64,000 nt of DNA from Planomonospora sp. ID82291 (GTDB lineage Bacteria > Actinomycetota > Actinomycetes > Streptosporangiales > Streptosporangiaceae): positions 186,001-250,000 of the forward strand of contig NZ_JABTEX010000005.1 in the NCBI RefSeq assembly GCF_015711645.1. Direction: 5' to 3'. The notes beneath the pieces are model-generated. The model worked only from the letters and a program-made list of their open reading frames with translations, searched no databases and was not told the DNA's origin. The number at the start of each line of letters is the position of its first letter. Within the stretch, counting starts at the first letter, position 1. Below are positions 1-9,068 of the stretch, in pieces. The translations under genes were made by a program, and so were the position numbers.

Positions 1-960
1 GGCCACCTCCTTGACGTCCACCGGCTTGCGCACGCTCAGCTCGCGCTCGCTGCGGGCGAGCAGGAGCAGTCCTTCGATGAGACGCTCGTTGCGGGCGTTG
101 ACCTCCAGGAGGGTGCGGCCCAGCGCCTTGAGGTCCGCCGACGCCTCGGGATCGCCCAGCGCGATCTCCAGGACGGTCCGGTTGATCGTCAGCGGGGTGC
201 GCAGCTCGTGCGAGGCGTTGGCCACGAACCGGCGCTGGGTGTCGAACGCCACGTTGAGCCGGGTCAGCATGGCGTCGAAGGTGTCGGCCAGCTCCTTGAG
301 CTCGTCGTTGGGGCCCTTGAGGCCGATGCGCTCGTGGGCGAGGGTGGAGTCGGAGAGCGTGCGGGCGGTGGCGGTCATCTTCTGGATGGGCTTGAGCGCC
401 CGGTCCGCGACGACGTACCCGATGATCAGCGCGAGGATGCCGACCCCGACCAGGGCCAGCAGGGACCTGGTCAGCATGTGCTTCTGGGCGACGTAGATCG
501 CGCCGTTGCGGTGCTCGGCCCACCACCGTTTGGCGATCCACTCCTCGCCGGGCTGGTAGATGAGGCTGTCGTCGGCCGAGGGCCACGCCACGCTGATGGA
601 CTGGGCGACCATCACGTACATCACGAACAGCAGCAGCGCGCCCGCCACGAAGAACAGCGCGCCGTAGGTGAGCGTGAGCCGCCATCGGACGCTGACCCGG
701 TCGGTGACGGTCTTCACCCGGTGCAGGAGGGGGACCCGTACCGGCGAGGCCCCCACCGGGGGCGGCCCGTCCCAGGCGGGCGGACCGCTCGGCGGCGGCG
801 GAGTCCCGGCCCGACGGCCGGCGGCCACCGCCTGCGGGGTCCCGCGTGCCCCGCGCTCGGAGTGCGGGCTGATCATCGGGTGGGTCGGCACGGCCTGGCC
901 GATCTCCTCCGCCGGCCGCCCCCGGTCCTGCGCCGGCCGCTCATCCGGAGCCCCGCTCAC
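1..960 (-). CDS. cutS: Two-component sensor histidine kinase, CutS-like (C-terminus cut by window edge)
   Basis: This is a membrane histidine kinase that would phosphorylate the response regulator encoded 49 bp upstream. The visible protein has a proline-rich cytoplasmic N-terminus, a first membrane segment near residues 95-115, a short extracytoplasmic loop of about 50 residues, a second membrane segment near 160-180, a HAMP linker, and a HisKA dimerisation helix with the H-box FVANASHELRTPLT that carries the phospho-acceptor histidine. The ATPase domain lies outside the window. The GTG at 960 is the only convincing in-frame start after the regulator stop. The gene order regulator-kinase beside suhB and hemH matches the Streptomyces cutRS locus, so CutS is the best name. 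The extracytoplasmic loop contains no cysteine. Confidence 0.88.
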   Translation of the reverse strand, partial: MSGAPDERPAQDRGRPAEEIGQAVPTHPMISPHSERGARGTPQAVAAGRRAGTPPPPSGPPAWDGPPPVGASPVRVPLLHRVKTVTDRVSVRWRLTLTYGALFFVAGALLLFVMYVMVAQSISVAWPSADDSLIYQPGEEWIAKRWWAEHRNGAIYVAQKHMLTRSLLALVGVGILALIIGYVVADRALKPIQKMTATARTLSDSTLAHERIGLKGPNDELKELADTFDAMLTRLNVAFDTQRRFVANASHELRTPLTINRTVLEIALGDPEASADLKALGRTLLEVNARNERLIEGLLLLARSERELSVRKPVDVKEVA

Positions 961-1009
961 GACATCCCCCGTCCCCGCCGCGCACCGGCACGCGGTTCGC
1001 AGCACCCGC

Positions 1010-1681
1010 TCACAGCCGGTATCCGACCCCGGGCACCGTCTCGATCACCTGCGGCTCGCCCAGCTTCTTCCGCAGGGTCATCATGGTCACCCGCACCACG
1101 TTGGTGAACGGGTCGATGTTCTCGTCCCAGGCCTTGTCCAGCAGGTCCTCCTGGCTGACGACCGCGCCCTCGGCGCGCATCAGCTCCTCCAGGACCGCGA
1201 ACTCCTTCTTGGTCAGGGCGACCTCCACGCCGTCCCTGGTCACCAGCCGCTTGCCCGGGTCCAGCCGGATCCCCGAGCGCTCCAGCACCGGCGGGAGCGC
1301 CGGGGCCGAGCGGCGGCCGAGCGCCCTGACCCGGGCGACCAGCTCGATGAAGACGAACGGCTTGGCCAGGTAGTCGTCGGCGCCCAGCCCCAGTCCCTCC
1401 ACCTTGTCGTCGACGTCGCCCGAGGCGGTCAGCATCAGGATCCGGGAGGCGGTCCGCTCCGCCACCAGGCGGCGGCAGACCTCGTCGCCGTGGACCTTGG
1501 GCAGGTCCCGGTCCAGCACGATCACGTCGTAGTCGATGTAGCCCGTCCGCTCCAGCGCGCCGGCGCCGTCGTAGGCGACGTCCACGGCCATGGCCTCGCG
1601 CCGGAGCCCGGTCGCGATCGCGTCCGCGAGCACCCGCTCGTCCTCAACCACAAGCACCCGCACGGCCTCTGACACCTCCAT
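1010..1681 (-). CDS. cutR: OmpR/PhoB-family response regulator, CutR-like
   Basis: This 223-residue DNA-binding response regulator is the partner of the downstream kinase. The receiver domain (about residues 8-118) has the acidic pocket in VVEDE, the phospho-acceptor D57 in VLDRDLP, and a lysine in YLAKPF. The winged-helix domain (about 130-220) ends in TVPGVGYRL, typical of OmpR/PhoB regulators. I chose the ATG at 1681 because the receiver begins a few residues later, although the frame stays open to 1774. The sequence closely resembles what I remember of Streptomyces CutR, including GLRREAMAVDV and DENIDPFTNVVRV. CutRS is linked to the response to cell-envelope and secretion stress in Streptomyces. 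That role here is inference from family and synteny. Confidence 0.93.
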   Translation of the reverse strand: MEVSEAVRVLVVEDERVLADAIATGLRREAMAVDVAYDGAGALERTGYIDYDVIVLDRDLPKVHGDEVCRRLVAERTASRILMLTASGDVDDKVEGLGLGADDYLAKPFVFIELVARVRALGRRSAPALPPVLERSGIRLDPGKRLVTRDGVEVALTKKEFAVLEELMRAEGAVVSQEDLLDKAWDENIDPFTNVVRVTMMTLRKKLGEPQVIETVPGVGYRL

Positions 1682-1931
1682 CGGAGAACTTCTGGGAAAA
1701 CGTCGGAGAACACCGGGGGACGCCCGGGAGAACCCGTGCCGCCGGACGGTCTTCCGCCGTCGCCCCATTGTCACCGCAGTGCGCGTAAGCCTGCGGTAAG
1801 ACCCTCACCACGACGGGGACACCGCCGGTGAGGTATCGCACACGCATGTTTAGGACATGCCGGGCACGGGGTACAGCGGTCCTACACCCTTGTGCCGAAC
1901 GCCCTTCGGACCCCGTGAGAGAGAAGGTGAG

Positions 1932-2096
1932 ATGGGCGAGTTCACGACCACGATCGAACACCGCCTCGACCAGGCCTACCGGAACCTGCAGGAGGCCAGG
2001 TCCACCGGTGACGACTACTTCGCCGACACGCTCACCGCAGAGATCGAGGATCTCCGCCGGCTGGCCACCGACAACGGCATCCCGCTCCAGCCCTGA
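1932..2096 (+). CDS. Small conserved helical protein (54 aa), function unknown
   Basis: This short soluble protein starts MGEFTTTIEHRLDQAYRN and is predicted to be almost wholly helical and acidic. It has no cysteines, membrane segment or known motif. The ATG at 1932 follows a good ribosome-binding site (GAAGGTGAG). The frame is open further upstream to 1857, but those codons have no Shine-Dalgarno sequence. A perfect 21-bp hairpin follows directly after the stop. It lies divergent from cutR and convergent with the inositol monophosphatase gene. I do not recognise a characterised family. The codon use, ribosome site and terminator support a real gene. Confidence 0.7.
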   Translation: MGEFTTTIEHRLDQAYRNLQEARSTGDDYFADTLTAEIEDLRRLATDNGIPLQP

Positions 2097-2100
2097 CGAC

Positions 2101-2147
2101 CGCGGAAAGGCGCCCTCCCCCGCTCAGGGGGAGGGCGCCTTTCCGCG
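2101..2147. terminator. Perfect 21-bp stem bidirectional terminator
   Basis: A perfect inverted repeat (arms 2101-2121 and 2127-2147, loop GCTCA) sits 4 bp after the 54-aa gene and downstream of the convergent phosphatase gene. The arms end in AAAGG/CCTTT, so each strand has a short A/T flank. It probably terminates both transcripts. Confidence 0.85.
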
Positions 2148-2220
2148 TGCCGGGCCCGCGGGTCGGTCCCGTGCCGGGCCCGCGCGTCGGTCCCGTGCCG
2201 GGTCCGCGGATCAGGCCTCT
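2147..2220. repeat. 24-bp tandem repeat, about three units
   Basis: Units begin at 2147, 2171 and 2195 with GTGCCGGGYCCGCG, and the third unit is degenerate. The array fills the gap between the terminator and the 3' end of the inositol monophosphatase gene. It is non-coding as far as I can see. Confidence 0.75.
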
Positions 2221-2234
2221 CGTGGGAGCGCGGG

Positions 2235-3029
2235 TCAGGCGTCCCGTTCGGGATCCAGCGGGGCCAACAGGTCGTGCAGCTCCTCGAAGAGGCCCGGCGC
2301 CGCGCACAGCGTCAGCCCCGGGTTGCACGGCTTGCCGTGCAACCCGCCAAGCCTGGCCCCCGCCTCGGTGGCGATGAACCCGCCCGCCGCGTAGTCCCAG
2401 TCCTGCGGGCCCCGCTCGTAGTACCCGTCCACCCGTCCGGCGGCCAGCGCGCACAGGTCCGAGGCCGCCGAGCCGCCCCGCCGGATGTCGCGCACCCGCG
2501 GCAGCACGTGCGCCAGCACCTCGGCCTGGACCGCGCGCCGGCCGGGCTCGTAGCCGAAGCCGGTGGCGATCAGCGCCTGCTCCAGCGGCACCCCGCTGTT
2601 GCAGCGCAGCCGCTCACCGGCCAGCCACGCGCCCCCGCCCCTGGACGCGGTGAAGACCTCGCCCCGGGGCACGATGTTCACCACGCCCGCGACGACCTCG
2701 CCGTCGACCTCCACCGCGATGCTCACCGCCCACTCCGGCACGCCGTACAGGAAGTTGACCGTGCCATCGATCGGGTCGACCACCCAGCGCACCCGTCCCT
2801 CACCGGTGGCGCCGCCCTCCTCGCCGAGGATCGCGTCGTCCGGCCTGACCTCCTTGATCCTGGCGCGGATCAACTCCTCCGAGGCCCGGTCCAGCGCCGT
2901 CACCACGTCGGTGGGGCTGCTCTTGGTGGCCAGCACCTCGGGCCGGGCCGGCCGCTCGGCCAGGAGCATCGCCCCGGCCTCGCGGGCGATCCGCTCCGCC
3001 AGCTCCAGGAAGTCCTCGGCAGTCATCAT
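2235..3029 (-). CDS. suhB: Inositol monophosphatase family protein (SuhB-like)
   Basis: This Mg-dependent phosphatase hydrolyses inositol-1-phosphate or related sugar phosphates. In actinomycetes it may supply inositol for mycothiol and phosphatidylinositol. All metal-site motifs of the family are visible: GEEGG (residues 69-73), WVVDPIDGTVNF (about 82-93) and the late QDWDYAAGG (about 214). The length of 264 residues is normal. The start is one of two adjacent ATGs behind a GGGGGA ribosome site. It stands alone on the minus strand, between the cutRS-like pair and the peptidase gene, as in Streptomyces. The true substrate (inositol phosphate, fructose-1,6-bisphosphate or histidinol phosphate) cannot be told from sequence alone. 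Confidence 0.92.
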   Translation of the reverse strand: MMTAEDFLELAERIAREAGAMLLAERPARPEVLATKSSPTDVVTALDRASEELIRARIKEVRPDDAILGEEGGATGEGRVRWVVDPIDGTVNFLYGVPEWAVSIAVEVDGEVVAGVVNIVPRGEVFTASRGGGAWLAGERLRCNSGVPLEQALIATGFGYEPGRRAVQAEVLAHVLPRVRDIRRGGSAASDLCALAAGRVDGYYERGPQDWDYAAGGFIATEAGARLGGLHGKPCNPGLTLCAAPGLFEELHDLLAPLDPERDA

Positions 3030-3135
3030 GTCGTCCCCCGATCCTCACGCACTCGTCGGCCCCATCGTGCCCGGTGGGCGGACCCGCCCGCCGCACCGGG
3101 TTCTCGGCGGCGCTCCCCGGGGCTCACGACGGCGC

Positions 3136-3250
3136 GCCCGCCGCAGTGCCCGCCGCGGTGCCCGCCGCAGTGCCCGCCGCAGTGCCCGCCGCAGCGCGAC
3201 GGCAGCGCACGGCAGGGCTCACGACGGCGTTCACGACGGCGTTCACGATA
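3136..3250. repeat. 12-bp tandem repeats next to a gene 3' end
   Basis: Five units of GCCCGCCGCAGT (3136-3195, one with G for A) are followed by a second 12-bp unit, GTTCACGACGGC, repeated up to and across the stop codon of the S9 peptidase gene (3229-3250). The region separates two genes on the minus strand, and no gene lies in it. Confidence 0.75.
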
Positions 3251-5243
3251 GGGACTCGGGCCGCCTCCACTCCTGGCCGAGGACGTGCTGGGCGAGGAAG
3301 GCGAGCACGGTCTCGTACCAGACGACCGCGTTGCCCGGCTTGAGCACCCAGTGGTTCTCGTCGGGGAAGTAGAGGAACTTCGACTCCACTCCGGTGCGCT
3401 GCAGGTCCCACCACAGGCGCAGCCCCTCGCCGATCGGCACCCGGTAGTCCTTGTCCCCGTGGATCACCAGCATCGGCGTGGTGATCTCCTCCAGGGACAG
3501 GTGCGGGGAGAGCGTGCCGTACAGCTCGGTGCCGGGCCTGCCGAACTCGCGCTGCCAGTACATGGAGGCGTCGGTGGTCCCGGCGAACTGGTCCAGGTGC
3601 CACAGCGAGGCGTGCGTGACGATCGCCTTGAACCGGTCGGTGTGCCCGGCCACCCAGTTGGCCATGTAGCCGCCGAAGGAGCCGCCCATCGCCGCGGTCC
3701 GCCCGGCGTCGACCTCGGGCCGCTCCAGCGCGGCGTCGGTGATCGCCATCAGGTCGGCGTGGGTGCGCGGGCCCCAGTCCGCCCAGCCGCGCCGGATCAT
3801 CTCGGGTCCGTAGCCGGTGGACAGGCACGGGTCGGGCAGCAGGACGGCGTAGCCCTGCCGCGCCATGATCCACGGGTTCCACCGCCAGGACCAGTCGTTC
3901 CAGCTGGACAGCGGGCCGCCGTGGATCCACAGCAGGAACGGCGCCGGGTGCTCCGCCGAGGCGCCCTCGGGCAGCACCAGCCAGGCGCGGATCTGCGCGC
4001 CGTCGTCGGCGGTCGCGGTGACCTCAGTGAGCGTGCCGGGCAACTCCAGCGCGGGGGCCGGGGAGGGCAGCTCCTCCACCGCGCCGGCCGCGGTTCCCCC
4101 GGTGGTGATCCGCACCGGGCCGGCCGGCCGGTCCACGGCGCTGCGCAGCGCGTAGACGCCCCCGTCGGGGGCCGCGTTGAGCGAGGAGTAGGCGGCGTCG
4201 TCGGCCGTGAGCCGTACCGGCGCGGAGCCGTCGGCCGGAACGCGGAAGACCGGGCGGCGGCCGAGGTGGTCGGCGGCCACGTACAGCGCGGCCGAGTCGG
4301 GGGCCCACACCACGTCCGACGGCCACAGGCCGCCGCCCGCGGCGTGCCCCTCGCCGGTGGCCAGGTCGACGATCCAGAGCGTGACCTCGGGGATCTCGGT
4401 GACGGAGGCGTGGCTGCTGCGCACGCAGGCGACCAGGCGGCCGTCGGGCGAGACCGCGATCGGGCCCTCGAAGTCGTGGCCGTCCCGGCTCGCCAGGACC
4501 CGGCGGGCGCCGCCGTCCGCGGTCTCGATCGCGACCAGCTCGGTGCGCTGCTCCCCGCCCGGCAGCGGGACCGTCCAGGTGGTGACGACCGTGCCGCCGT
4601 CCGGGACCACCTCGTAGGAGGCGTTGGTCAGCGCCCTGCCCGGCTCGGGGGTCAGGTCCCTGACCTCGGCCAGCCGCTCCCCGCCGAGGACGCCGGCGAA
4701 CAGCCGGGGCTCGCCGGGCCCCAGGTCGTGGTCCCAGTGGCGCACCGGGTAGCCCTCGTGCAGGATCGCGCTGATCCCGGCGTCCTTGCGGGCCTTGCGC
4801 CGGTCGGCCTCGGTGGCCTCGTCGCCTCCGAGCACGTCGGAGCCGAAGACGACGACGGGGCCGCCGGTCGCGAAGCCGGCGATCCCGCCGGGCCGGGAGG
4901 CGACCTGGCGGGCCTCGCCCCCGCCCATCGGGAGCAGCCAGAGCGCGGGGACCTCGCCGTCGGAGTCGCCGGGGTCCTTGACCGTCGGGTCGGGGCGGCG
5001 GGAGCCGAACAGGACGTCGCCGCCGGCGGTGAACTCGGCGCCGGCCTCGCCCTTGACGGACCGGGTCAGCCGGTACGGCGCGCGCCCGTCGAGGGGGATC
5101 TCCCACAGCGACGTCCCGTGGCTCCGGCCGTCCGGGGTGAGGGACTGCACCACGCCCACCAGGCGGGTCCCGTCCGGGGAGAGCCGCAGGGAGAGCAGCC
5201 GCGGTACACCGACGTAGTCACGCATGTCAGAAAAAGGGGTCAC
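3243..5243 (-). CDS. S9-family serine peptidase (prolyl oligopeptidase / acylaminoacyl-peptidase type)
   Basis: This cytoplasmic peptidase of about 666 residues cleaves short peptides or removes N-terminal acylated residues. The N-terminal two thirds looks like a WD40-like beta-propeller with recurring SPDGR/PDG turns. The C-terminal alpha/beta-hydrolase domain carries the catalytic Ser in GGSFGGYM (about residue 521), an Asp in HGDKDYRVP (about 594) and a His in DENHWVL (about 630). I prefer the GTG at 5243, directly after GTTCGGGAAC, because the frame upstream to 5303 has no family-like residues. It is divergent from the ferrochelatase gene. No signal peptide is seen. The annotation as acylaminoacyl peptidase rather than prolyl oligopeptidase is tentative. 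Confidence 0.9.
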   Translation of the reverse strand: MTPFSDMRDYVGVPRLLSLRLSPDGTRLVGVVQSLTPDGRSHGTSLWEIPLDGRAPYRLTRSVKGEAGAEFTAGGDVLFGSRRPDPTVKDPGDSDGEVPALWLLPMGGGEARQVASRPGGIAGFATGGPVVVFGSDVLGGDEATEADRRKARKDAGISAILHEGYPVRHWDHDLGPGEPRLFAGVLGGERLAEVRDLTPEPGRALTNASYEVVPDGGTVVTTWTVPLPGGEQRTELVAIETADGGARRVLASRDGHDFEGPIAVSPDGRLVACVRSSHASVTEIPEVTLWIVDLATGEGHAAGGGLWPSDVVWAPDSAALYVAADHLGRRPVFRVPADGSAPVRLTADDAAYSSLNAAPDGGVYALRSAVDRPAGPVRITTGGTAAGAVEELPSPAPALELPGTLTEVTATADDGAQIRAWLVLPEGASAEHPAPFLLWIHGGPLSSWNDWSWRWNPWIMARQGYAVLLPDPCLSTGYGPEMIRRGWADWGPRTHADLMAITDAALERPEVDAGRTAAMGGSFGGYMANWVAGHTDRFKAIVTHASLWHLDQFAGTTDASMYWQREFGRPGTELYGTLSPHLSLEEITTPMLVIHGDKDYRVPIGEGLRLWWDLQRTGVESKFLYFPDENHWVLKPGNAVVWYETVLAFLAQHVLGQEWRRPESLS

Positions 5244-5390
5244 GTTCCCGAACCTACCGCTCCATCGGGCGCCGGTCCGTGCGTCCGCGCGGCGGTCCGG
5301 CACGAATCACCTGTCAGGGCGGTGCACGAGGCACGCCCGGCATACGGTTGGATGAAAGCCGTGGTCACCGTGGGAACCGTGGGGAGTGCT

Positions 5391-6359
5391 GTGGGGAGTT
5401 ACGACGCGCTGCTCGTCGTCTCGTTCGGCGGTCCGGAGAAGCCGGACGACGTGATGCCGTTCCTGGAGAACGTGGTGCGGGGTCGCGACATCCCGCGCGA
5501 GCGCCTGCTGGAGGTCGAGGCGCACTACCAGCGCTTCGGCGGGGTCAGCCCGATCAACCAGCAGTGCCGCGACCTGATCGCCGCCGTCGAGCCGACCATC
5601 GACCTGCCGGTCTACTGGGGCAACCGCAACTGGCACCCCTACCTGGAGGACACGATCCGGCGGATGGCCGCCGACGGGGTGAAGCGGGCGGCGGCCTTCG
5701 TGACCTCGGCCTACAGCTCCTACTCCGCCTGCCGGCAGTACCTCGACGACATCGCCCTGGCCCGCGCGGCCGTCGAGGGCGCCCCGGAGGTCGTCAAGCT
5801 CCCGCACTACTACGACCGGCCCGGATTCGTGGCGGCCATGGTCGACCACACCCGCCAGGCCCTGGACCGGCTGCCCGCCGAGCACCGCGACGGCGCGCGC
5901 CTGGTCTTCACCGCGCACAGCGTCCCGGTCTCGATGGCCGCGACGTCCGGACCGGACGGCGGGGCCTACGAGGCGCAGCTGCGCGAGGCCGCCGCCCTGG
6001 TCGTGGCCGGACTGGGCGGCGACCGCGCGTGGGACCTGGTCTGGCAGAGCCGCAGCGGCCCGCCGCACGTCCCGTGGCTGGAGCCCGACGTCTGCGACCA
6101 CCTGCGCGGGCTCGACGCCCCGGCGGTGGTCCTGGTCCCGATCGGTTTCGTCTCCGACCACATGGAGGTCGTCTACGACCTCGACGTGGAGGCGGCGAAC
6201 CTCGCCCGGGAGCTCGGCCTCCCGATGGCCAGGGCCGCGACCGTGGGCACCCACCCGAGCTTCGTCGCGGTGGTCGGCGAGCTGCTGGCCGAGCCGGAGC
6301 CGCCGGCCTGCCCGCCCGGCTGCTGCCCCGCGCCGCCGCGCCGCCGCGCCCACGGGTAG
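5391..6359 (+). CDS. hemH: Coproporphyrin/protoporphyrin ferrochelatase
   Basis: This enzyme inserts Fe(II) into coproporphyrin III (the actinobacterial pathway) or protoporphyrin IX. Family landmarks are the N-terminal [18 protein letters not shown], the GVSPINQQ segment, the [12 protein letters not shown] loop, the catalytic His in FTAHSVP, and [18 protein letters not shown] with its conserved acidic face. I chose the GTG at 5391 because GGGGAG lies 4 nt upstream. The ATG at 5352 is in frame but lacks a ribosome site. The tail has CPPGCC and an internal Cys lies in SACRQY, the arrangement expected for the [2Fe-2S] ligands of actinobacterial ferrochelatases. It is monocistronic and divergent from the S9 peptidase gene. 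Confidence 0.95.
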   Translation: MGSYDALLVVSFGGPEKPDDVMPFLENVVRGRDIPRERLLEVEAHYQRFGGVSPINQQCRDLIAAVEPTIDLPVYWGNRNWHPYLEDTIRRMAADGVKRAAAFVTSAYSSYSACRQYLDDIALARAAVEGAPEVVKLPHYYDRPGFVAAMVDHTRQALDRLPAEHRDGARLVFTAHSVPVSMAATSGPDGGAYEAQLREAAALVVAGLGGDRAWDLVWQSRSGPPHVPWLEPDVCDHLRGLDAPAVVLVPIGFVSDHMEVVYDLDVEAANLARELGLPMARAATVGTHPSFVAVVGELLAEPEPPACPPGCCPAPPRRRAHG

Positions 6360-6380
6360 GCGCAGGTCAGGCGGGCGCCG

Positions 6381-7739
6381 TCACGGGTAGGCGCGGGCGT
6401 AGGCCTCGGCGACGCCCAGGACCTTCCTGACGTACGACCACGAGTGGTTGTAGAACCAGACGGCCTTCTCCAGCTTCCTGCCGCCCTGGCCCGCGCCGTT
6501 GGCGCACAGGTAGTTGGCCGCCCCGGGGACGGCGTCGTAGGGGCTCCAGATGTCCTTGACGCCGTCGCCGTCGCCGTCCACGCCGTAGGCCTTCCAGGTG
6601 GCGGGCATGAACTGCATCGGTCCCTGCGCGCCCGCCGAGGACGGGCCGTTGTTACGCCCGTGCGAGCTCTCCACCTGGCCGATCGCGGCCAGCACGGTCC
6701 ACGACAGACCGGGGCAGACCTCCGCCGCCTTCCGGTACAGCTCCAGGTAGCTGCCGGGCCGCCCGACCGCCGCCCGGCGCGCCGCCTGCGGCCGGGGAAC
6801 CGTACCCGTCCCGGTTCCGGTGCCCGCCGTGCCCCCCGTGCCCGCCCTCGCGCGCGCCGCGCCGCCCGTACCGCCCGCGTCCGCACCCAGCGGCACGACC
6901 TGCGCTCCCGGGCCCAGCAGCTTGCGCACCCCGGCGCCGAGCGCGTCCGTCGCCTTCGCCGGGCCGTGCACCAGCAGCGCCACGCCGGGCAGCAGCCCCA
7001 GCCGGCGCCCGGTCTCCCGCCCCACCAGACCGTCCACGCCGGGCAGTCCGAAGCGGGCCGAGGCCGCGACCCGGAGCCGGGGCCCGCCGTCCACCTGGTA
7101 GTGCGCGCCGAGGAGCAGCCCGAGGCGCCGGACCGCCGCGCCGTCGGCGACGAGCTCCCCCCGGTCCAGCGCGTCCCACACGCCCTGCTCGGCCGCCACC
7201 GCCTTCGGCGCCCACGCGCGGAAGCGGGCGGGGTCCACCGCGAGCAGGTTCAGCCCGACCCCGGAGACCCGTACGGCTCCGCCGTCGAACGCGTCGACCT
7301 TCCGGACGTGCTCCAGTCCGGCGATGTCGTCCCTGGTCTGCCGGGGCAGGGTGGAGCGGGAGATCACCAGCAGCCGGGGCGGGGTCGGGGCCGCACCGGT
7401 GTCCCCGGTGGATCCCGCGTCCCCGGTACCTCCCGCGTCCCCGGTACCTCCCGCGTCCCCGGTACCTGCCGTGCCTGCCGTGTCTCCCGTGCCTGCCGTG
7501 GCGCGGACCGCCGGGGCGGAGGCGGTCGCCGTGGCGACCCTCCGCGGCGAGAGCTCCCGCAGGTCGGCGACGCCGGCGCGGGCGGCGTCCGCCGTGCCGG
7601 CGACCGCTTCGGGGGCCGGCTCCGGCCCGGCGGGCCGGACCGCCACCACCGCCGCCCCCACGGCGGCGGTCAGCGCGACCAGTCCCGCCAGAATCACCAA
7701 GAACACTCGCAACCTGGGAAGACTCTGGCGTCCGGTCAC
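6381..7739 (-). CDS. Lytic transglycosylase with N-terminal membrane anchor
   Basis: This predicted envelope enzyme cleaves the glycan strands of peptidoglycan. It begins with a basic stretch and one hydrophobic segment (about residues 9-33), acting as an anchor or uncleaved signal. A low-complexity Gly/Thr/Asp stretch follows (GTGDAGG repeats, from 18-bp DNA repeats near 7401-7480), then a middle domain of unknown function, and a C-terminal SLT-type domain (about 335-452). The SLT domain shows QVESSHGRN with the catalytic Glu, SSAGAQGPMQFMPATW, and the late YLCANG and VWFYNHSWSYV segments. The start is GTG at 7739. It is convergent with hemH and divergent from the MFS gene. The repeated linker may vary in copy number between strains. 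Confidence 0.88.
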   Translation of the reverse strand: MTGRQSLPRLRVFLVILAGLVALTAAVGAAVVAVRPAGPEPAPEAVAGTADAARAGVADLRELSPRRVATATASAPAVRATAGTGDTAGTAGTGDAGGTGDAGGTGDAGSTGDTGAAPTPPRLLVISRSTLPRQTRDDIAGLEHVRKVDAFDGGAVRVSGVGLNLLAVDPARFRAWAPKAVAAEQGVWDALDRGELVADGAAVRRLGLLLGAHYQVDGGPRLRVAASARFGLPGVDGLVGRETGRRLGLLPGVALLVHGPAKATDALGAGVRKLLGPGAQVVPLGADAGGTGGAARARAGTGGTAGTGTGTGTVPRPQAARRAAVGRPGSYLELYRKAAEVCPGLSWTVLAAIGQVESSHGRNNGPSSAGAQGPMQFMPATWKAYGVDGDGDGVKDIWSPYDAVPGAANYLCANGAGQGGRKLEKAVWFYNHSWSYVRKVLGVAEAYARAYP

Positions 7740-7856
7740 GTTTGCCTCAGCAGGCCATGCAGCACACCGTTGCAGGGAAAATCACTTGCCGGGCTGCCGT
7801 TCGGTGCGACATCGTCAGCGCGATCCACGCCTGGGGCGTGCGGAAGGGGAGAATCG

Positions 7857-9053
7857 GTGGTCGGGCCGTACCGGGAGCTGTTCAGCACACCCGGCGTCAA
7901 GGGTTTCGTGATCTCGGGCTTCGTCGGGCGGATGCCGATGTCGATGCTCGGACTGGGCATCATCGTGCTCGTCGAGACCCTGACGGGGTCGTACGGCATG
8001 GCGGGCGCGGTCGCAGCCACCGTCAGCGTCTCCTATGCCGTCGCCGCGCCCTTCTCCGGACGCCTGGTGGACAAGTTCGGTCAGGCCAGGGTAATCGTCC
8101 CGCTGACCGCCGCGCACGGGAGCGCGCTGATCGCGCTGATGCTCTGCGCGCGGGCCGGAGCGCCCGTCTGGACGCTGTTCGCCTCGGGCCTGGTGGCGGG
8201 CGCGTCCGCGGTCTCCCTCGGCGCGCTGGTGCGCGCCCGCTGGGCCCACGTGCTGAGCGGATCGGACCGGCTGCACACCGCGTTCTCGTTCGAGTCGGTC
8301 GCCGACGAGGTCATCTTCGTCGCCGGCCCGGCGCTCGCCACCTCCCTGGCCACCATGGTCAATCCCTACGTGGGCCTGGTCGTGGTGGTGGTCTGCGCGC
8401 TCACCGGCACGTTCGCCTTCGCCCTGCAGCGCGGCTCCGAGCCGCCGGTCCGCCGGGACGCGGCGCACTCCGGCACGCCCATCACGATCCCCGGGGTCGT
8501 CCTGCTGTCCTGCGTCTTCCTGGGCATGGGCGCGGTCTTCGGCTCGGTGGACCTGATCACGGTGGCGTTCGCCGAGGAGCGCGGCGTCCCGGCCGCCGGG
8601 GGGCTGCTGCTGTCCGCGGTCGCGGCCGGGAGCCTGGTGTCCGGGCTCTGGTACGGCGCGCGGCACTGGCGGCTGTCCCTGCGCGGCCGGTTCGTCCGGG
8701 CCCTGGGCGCGTTCGCCGCCGGGCTCACCCCCGTCCTCCTGGCCGGCGACCTGCGGGTGATGGCCGCGGCGCTGTTCGTCGCCGGCCTGTCGATCTCCCC
8801 CACGATCATCACCGGGTACGCGCTGATCGAACGGCTGGTCCCGGCCCATCTGCTGACCGAGGGCATGTCCTGGCTCTCCACCGCCATCGGGTTCGGCGTG
8901 GCGCTCGGCGCGTGGGCCGCGGGGCGGCTCACCGACCTGTTCGGCGCCTCCAACGCCTACGCCTTCCCCTTGCTGTGCGCCCTGCTGGCCGCGGCCGTCG
9001 GCGTCGCGGGCTCCACGTGGCTGCGGACCCCTGTTGCCGGACAGAAACCATGA
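7857..9053 (+). CDS. MFS transporter, 12 membrane segments
   Basis: This is a major-facilitator carrier of 398 residues with about 12 hydrophobic helices. The loop between helices 2 and 3 has the GRLVDKFGQAR signature, and a second GRLTDLFG occurs in the C-terminal half. The GTG at 7857 follows GGGGAGA at the right distance. The substrate is unknown: the architecture fits sugar or drug exporters of the YfcJ type, but no specificity motif is visible. The next gene, an FAD-linked lactone oxidase, starts 15 bp downstream, so the two may form an operon. The link between their functions is unproven. Confidence 0.87.
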   Translation: MVGPYRELFSTPGVKGFVISGFVGRMPMSMLGLGIIVLVETLTGSYGMAGAVAATVSVSYAVAAPFSGRLVDKFGQARVIVPLTAAHGSALIALMLCARAGAPVWTLFASGLVAGASAVSLGALVRARWAHVLSGSDRLHTAFSFESVADEVIFVAGPALATSLATMVNPYVGLVVVVVCALTGTFAFALQRGSEPPVRRDAAHSGTPITIPGVVLLSCVFLGMGAVFGSVDLITVAFAEERGVPAAGGLLLSAVAAGSLVSGLWYGARHWRLSLRGRFVRALGAFAAGLTPVLLAGDLRVMAAALFVAGLSISPTIITGYALIERLVPAHLLTEGMSWLSTAIGFGVALGAWAAGRLTDLFGASNAYAFPLLCALLAAAVGVAGSTWLRTPVAGQKP

Positions 9054-9068
9054 GTATCGTTCACGTTC

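Noticed and set aside
3285-5390. Long upstream extension of the ferrochelatase frame
   Set aside because: It runs antisense to the S9 peptidase gene. Ferrochelatase homology begins at about 5391, which also has the ribosome site.
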